Below, one piece after another: positions 61,366 to 64,000 of a stretch of 64,000 nt of DNA. Source of the DNA: FEN-1139 sp964396375 (GTDB lineage: Bacteria; Myxococcota_A; Polyangia; Polyangiales; Polyangiaceae); contig CAYNEY010000028.1 of assembly GCA_964396375.1 (NCBI GenBank), positions 1 to 64,000 of the forward strand, in the 5' to 3' direction. The notes under the pieces were generated by a model. That model made no database searches and was not told the DNA's origin. It was given only the letters and a program-made list of their open reading frames with translations. Position numbers and translations under genes: made by a program. The stretch's first letter is position 1. The number at the start of each line of letters is the position of its first letter.

Positions 61366-62781
61366 ATGAAACACAGCGGCAATCACCTGTATCTCCTCGT
61401 GGCGCTCGGACTACTCGCAGGCTGCAGTGACGACTCGAATGGCTCGTCTGGCGATGGCTTGGCCGGGAGCAGCGGCGCTGCTGGCGCCTCGATCGAGGGC
61501 GACGGGGGAGCGACAGCTGAGGGCGGCGGGGCTGGTCAGGCGGGAACGGAACCCGGCGGCGGCGCTGGGGCGCCCAATGCCGAATTGATCGATGATGCGG
61601 GCGGCACCGTCACCGCCGAGGGAGGGGTGCGGCTGGTGGTGCCCGAGAACTCCATCAGTCCACCTGCGGCCATCGAGATCTCCGTGGTCACGCCGCCGGA
61701 CGACGGTGTGACTACCATCATCTCATCGGCGTGGGATTTCTCGCCTGATGGGTTGGTGTTCGAGCCCGCGGCTCGACTGACGCTACCGCTCGAGGAGGCC
61801 CCGGAGGGCTCCCTGGCCATCGTCTGGTACGACGAAGAGGAAGAGCGCTGGACGCCGCTCGACAATTGCTCTTCCACTTCCACCCGCATCACCTGCGATG
61901 TCGAACATTTCACCTTGTTCGCGGTGGCCGTGACCGAAAGTGATGACGGTGCTGGTGGGGCGAGCGGATCAGGTGGGGCAGCCGGCGACGGCGGGGCGGC
62001 CGATGGTGGAACTTCGAGTGGAGAGGGAGGACGGACGGGCACCACGGCAGGTGGTGGCACGGTCGGCTTGGGTGGTGCTGGAGAGGCCGGAGCGAGCGGC
62101 GAAGCCGGGAGCGGTGGCGAGGTGGACCAGGGGGGAGCAGGCCTTGGCCAGGGAGGCGCTTCATCGCAGGGAGGCACGAACGACGAGGGAGGCTCTTCGG
62201 GTGAGGCGGGGCTGGGCGGAAGCGACTCGGGTGGCACGGCGGGCGAGGCCTCCGTCGCAGGCTCGAGCGGTGAAGAGGGTGGTGCGGCGGGTGCTGCTGG
62301 GCAGAGTGCTGAAGGGGGGGCAGGTGGTGCGAGCACGGGCTGTCCTTTGCCACCCTGCCTGAGCTCCCTTCAGATCCTCGAGTGCGTGCCCGGCACGATG
62401 GACTCTTGCCAGTTCTTCCCGGCGTTGCCGGCGGTGACGACAGCGATCAATTTCTGCTTCGACAATGGCGTCAAGATGCAGCTGACCGGGTTGATGAGCG
62501 AGCCCGTGGCGCTGGACTTCCAGAAGCCGGATGGTGACCCCTGTTATCGACTCGAGATCACGGGAGCCACCACCGATACCTACCACTACACCTGGTTCAC
62601 ACCCGAGGGAGACTCACCCCTTTCGGCCACCGTGCAAGCGGCCAATACCGACGTGGTGGTCTACGAGTGTGACGGCAGCGAGTACGTCGTCGACTACTCC
62701 GATCCGGCCTGCGAGGGCGAGACTCGCCCCTCGAGTCCGAGTCAGAGCTGCACCAGTCTCGACGGAACCTGCGATTTCTAG
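61366..62781 (+). CDS. Lipoprotein with ZU5-like domain and Gly-rich linker
   Basis: This 471-aa lipoprotein has lipobox LLAGC (Cys20) and a short Gly linker. A ZU5-like beta domain follows (about 68-190: GGTVTAEGGVRLVVPENSIS, FSPDGLVFEPAARLTLPLEE, CDVEHFTLFAVAV). Next comes a 130-residue Gly/Ala/Ser/Glu linker, then a C-terminal Cys-containing domain of about 145 aa (CLSSLQILECVPGTMDSC). The second half may bind or form a beta sandwich; no catalytic motif is seen. AGAGAG precedes the ATG. A GGGAGG/CCTCCC dyad lies just past the stop. Confidence 0.75.
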   Translation: MKHSGNHLYLLVALGLLAGCSDDSNGSSGDGLAGSSGAAGASIEGDGGATAEGGGAGQAGTEPGGGAGAPNAELIDDAGGTVTAEGGVRLVVPENSISPPAAIEISVVTPPDDGVTTIISSAWDFSPDGLVFEPAARLTLPLEEAPEGSLAIVWYDEEEERWTPLDNCSSTSTRITCDVEHFTLFAVAVTESDDGAGGASGSGGAAGDGGAADGGTSSGEGGRTGTTAGGGTVGLGGAGEAGASGEAGSGGEVDQGGAGLGQGGASSQGGTNDEGGSSGEAGLGGSDSGGTAGEASVAGSSGEEGGAAGAAGQSAEGGAGGASTGCPLPPCLSSLQILECVPGTMDSCQFFPALPAVTTAINFCFDNGVKMQLTGLMSEPVALDFQKPDGDPCYRLEITGATTDTYHYTWFTPEGDSPLSATVQAANTDVVVYECDGSEYVVDYSDPACEGETRPSSPSQSCTSLDGTCDF

Positions 62782-62975
62782 GCGGGGGGAGGGCAGCCTC
62801 CCTCGATATTCGGGCCGGATCAGGAGCCGTTCTTGAGGTTGGTTCTCCGCGGGAACGGCCGGTGCCGTTGACCCGGCAAGTGGCAGCGCTGTGAGAGCAA
62901 GAAGGGCACGAAAGATGGTCACCACGCCCCGTCCCGTGGAGCCTGCTCGCGGACCAACGCCGACCACTCCGTTCC

Positions 62976-62994
62976 CCTTCGAACCGCCTCGATG
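62976..62994. repeat. 19-bp direct repeat, copy A
   Basis: ccttcgaaccgcctcgatg occurs exactly here and at 63746-63764. Chance recurrence of 19 bp in 64 kb is very unlikely. Copy A lies 38 bp before the transposase remnant. I see no gene in 62782-63031. Confidence 0.7.
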
Positions 62995-63031
62995 CCGTCC
63001 GATGGCTAGCAGCAACTACGCACGGTGATTC

Positions 63032-63199
63032 GAGTCGACACCGACCGAGAGGGCCACCCATCAGATCTACCCCTTCCTCTCGAGCCTCCCCACCGACGGA
63101 CTCACTCCCGAGCACTGGGTGACGCTGCCTCGTCGGCACTGGGCCGTGGAGATTGTTCACCAGGGGACTGATGTCGCCTTGGAAGGGGACGAGCATCCG
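63032..63199 (+). pseudogene. Transposase C-terminal remnant
   Basis: A 56-codon open stretch reads FLSSLPTDGLTPEHW, then LPRRHWAVEIVHQ, then DVALEGDEHP. This matches the SSL...LT...W...R-HW-VE..H...D...ED end of IS4/ISAs1-type DDE transposases (catalytic-Glu region). It has an upstream stop at 63026, no start codon and no domain on either side, so it is a decayed insertion-sequence fragment. The exact IS family cannot be fixed. Confidence 0.6.
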
Positions 63200-63303
63200 T
63201 CAGAAGTCGCCGTCGTCGCGCCGCTCAGCCCAACGAATCCGGAGCCGCCACCGCAGGCCCGAGCTCGGCCCGACGACCACGGATCAAGACTGGCTACTTC
63301 CCC

Positions 63304-63528
63304 TTGGGGATGGACTCCGAGGCTCGATGCTACTCGTTGCAGAACCTCCGAGCCACCGGGGGAAACTGTGGAAGTATCCCCGAGGGGCGGGAGGTATCGA
63401 TCAACGGGGTAGTTCAGATCTGTGATTTTACGAATTTCAAGACCATCCCGCAGGCGTACTACGATGGCTATTGCGTGGCGATCACGGCGGGTGCGCGTCT
63501 GGGTTGGGGAGGCATCAACCTGTGGTAG
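63304..63528 (+). pseudogene. C-terminal fragment of a secreted Cys-containing protein
   Basis: The 74-codon frame (ATG 63304) reads RCYSLQNLRATGGNCGSIPE, then VVQICDFTNF, then QAYYDGYCVAITAG, with four Cys and protein-like composition. The same frame is open upstream past IKTGYFPLG into an Ala/Ser-rich linker-like stretch, which suggests that the 5' part of a lipoprotein gene was lost when the neighbouring mobile sequence was inserted or deleted. Family unknown. Confidence 0.4.
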
Positions 63529-63566
63529 GCCCCACCCACGCCCATCGCGCGGCCCGTGGTGGTATC

Positions 63567-63745
63567 ATGCTCTCGGTGGACACTTCTGTGACCTCCCGCG
63601 CGAGCGCCCGGCTCTTGTCCGTGACCGTGGCGTGTCTGGCCTTGGTGGCCTGCGGTGGAGAAACCTCCTCCGACCCAGACGCTCTCCAGACCAAGGACAA
63701 GGACAACGGCACCTTGAATGGTCGCATCGGGACTGTGGCCGTGGT
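63567..63745 (+). pseudogene. Truncated lipoprotein N-terminus
   Basis: ATG 63567 opens a clear type II signal peptide with lipobox ALVACGG (Cys29) and a short polar linker (TSSDPDALQTKDKDNG). After about 60 codons the sequence runs into copy B of the 19-bp repeat. The frame stays open to the window edge, but from there on it is Arg/Ser-rich and overlaps another lipoprotein start at 63917, so the original downstream part is probably missing. Confidence 0.5.
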
Positions 63746-63764
63746 CCTTCGAACCGCCTCGATG
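63746..63764. repeat. 19-bp direct repeat, copy B
   Basis: Exact copy of 62976-62994, located at the point where the lipoprotein reading frame starting at 63567 loses its typical composition. Confidence 0.7.
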
Positions 63765-63916
63765 AGCCTCCGACGCACCGCCAGCACCCGGCTCGCTATC
63801 TTCCGCTCGGTGACCCAGCGCTCGGCCGAGCTGGCGCTTGTCCCACGCCTTGTGAATCTGCCGAAGATGGGAGTAGCCTCGAGCGAGCACAGCGCTCGCC
63901 TCACAGGAGTCTTCCC

Positions 63917-64000
63917 ATGTCCTTTCCAAGCATCTCATCTCGACTGCTCGGCCCGAGCTTGGGACTCCTGCTTTCGGCTACTGGCTGCAGCCGGGGCTCG
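63917..64000 (+). CDS. Lipoprotein N-terminus, cut by window edge
   Basis: ATG 63917 follows AGGAG (63904-63908) at a good distance. It encodes a basic start, a hydrophobic core (LLGPSLGLLLSA) and lipobox SATGC (Cys24), then Ser-Arg-Gly. Only 28 codons are inside the window, so nothing can be said about the mature protein. Confidence 0.6.
   Translation, partial: MSFPSISSRLLGPSLGLLLSATGCSRGS

Noticed and set aside
61536..62336. Minus-strand Pro/Ala/Ser-rich frame (266 aa)
   Set aside because: It is the complement of the Gly/Ala/Ser linker of the ZU5-like lipoprotein; no start signal or domain.
1..64000. tRNA, rRNA or origin sequences
   Set aside because: No cloverleaf, rRNA core sequence or clustered DnaA boxes were recognised in any intergenic stretch by eye; a tRNAscan/Infernal run would be decisive.

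Overview
The window is high-GC chromosomal DNA that fits a Myxococcota genome, most likely Polyangiales. This placement is inferred from content only. The evidence is about fourteen lipoproteins with Gly/Ser/Ala-rich linkers, Cys-rich 'CGDG...CDDGN' (DUF4215-type) repeat proteins, a MYXO-CTERM surface-sorting tail, two ECF sigma/anti-sigma pairs and a giant TPR-pseudokinase. The sequence is draft: there is a 100-N gap inside a tandem repeat (43561-43660), a 10-N gap (48226-48235), and a homopolymer frameshift near the left edge.

Layout. 1-3.1 kb: a frameshifted Gly-rich lipoprotein, a radical SAM/SPASM enzyme, a bacteriohemerythrin and a small lipoprotein. 3.2-19.2 kb: an NtrC-type response regulator followed by one unbroken type II secretion operon (gspC-D-E-F-[gspG-like]-G-H-I-J-K-L-M-N), with genes overlapping or a few bases apart. 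19.3-29.3 kb: housekeeping and orphan genes, namely a 1770-aa pseudokinase/TPR protein, an FtsB-like protein, a lipoprotein, a zinc-ribbon/HTH protein, murI and argS. 29.9-42.1 kb: two large secreted fibro-slime/Cys-rich repeat proteins, with a Cys-rich lipoprotein, an MscS channel and an acyltransferase-ACP-acyl-activating fusion between them. 42.3-46.3 kb: a GH5 cellulase with a repeat linker and MYXO-CTERM anchor, a HAD phosphatase and a PurC-PurE fusion of animal PAICS type. 46.4-49.3 kb: an FGE/SUMF1-domain lipoprotein, a broken membrane protein and a Gly-rich lipoprotein. 49.3-61.3 kb: plant-wall genes (GH127, CE15, GH6) followed by two ECF sigma/anti-sigma modules, an AraC-type regulator and a lectin/lyase-fold lipoprotein. 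61.4-64 kb: lipoproteins and an eroded patch with a transposase remnant and truncated lipoprotein genes.

How the genes may work together (inference). The T2SS can export folded enzymes, and the window encodes cellulose/hemicellulose enzymes as lipoproteins or with a surface anchor. It also encodes two fibro-slime proteins; that domain was first defined in Dictyostelium and the cellulose-degrading Fibrobacter. The ECF pair at 54958-56609 is the most interesting item. Its membrane partner carries an extracytoplasmic CBM11-like/galactose-binding-like domain, and the pair is divergent from the GH6 cellulase. That would suit a polysaccharide-sensing switch analogous to clostridial SigI/RsgI but built from an ECF sigma factor.
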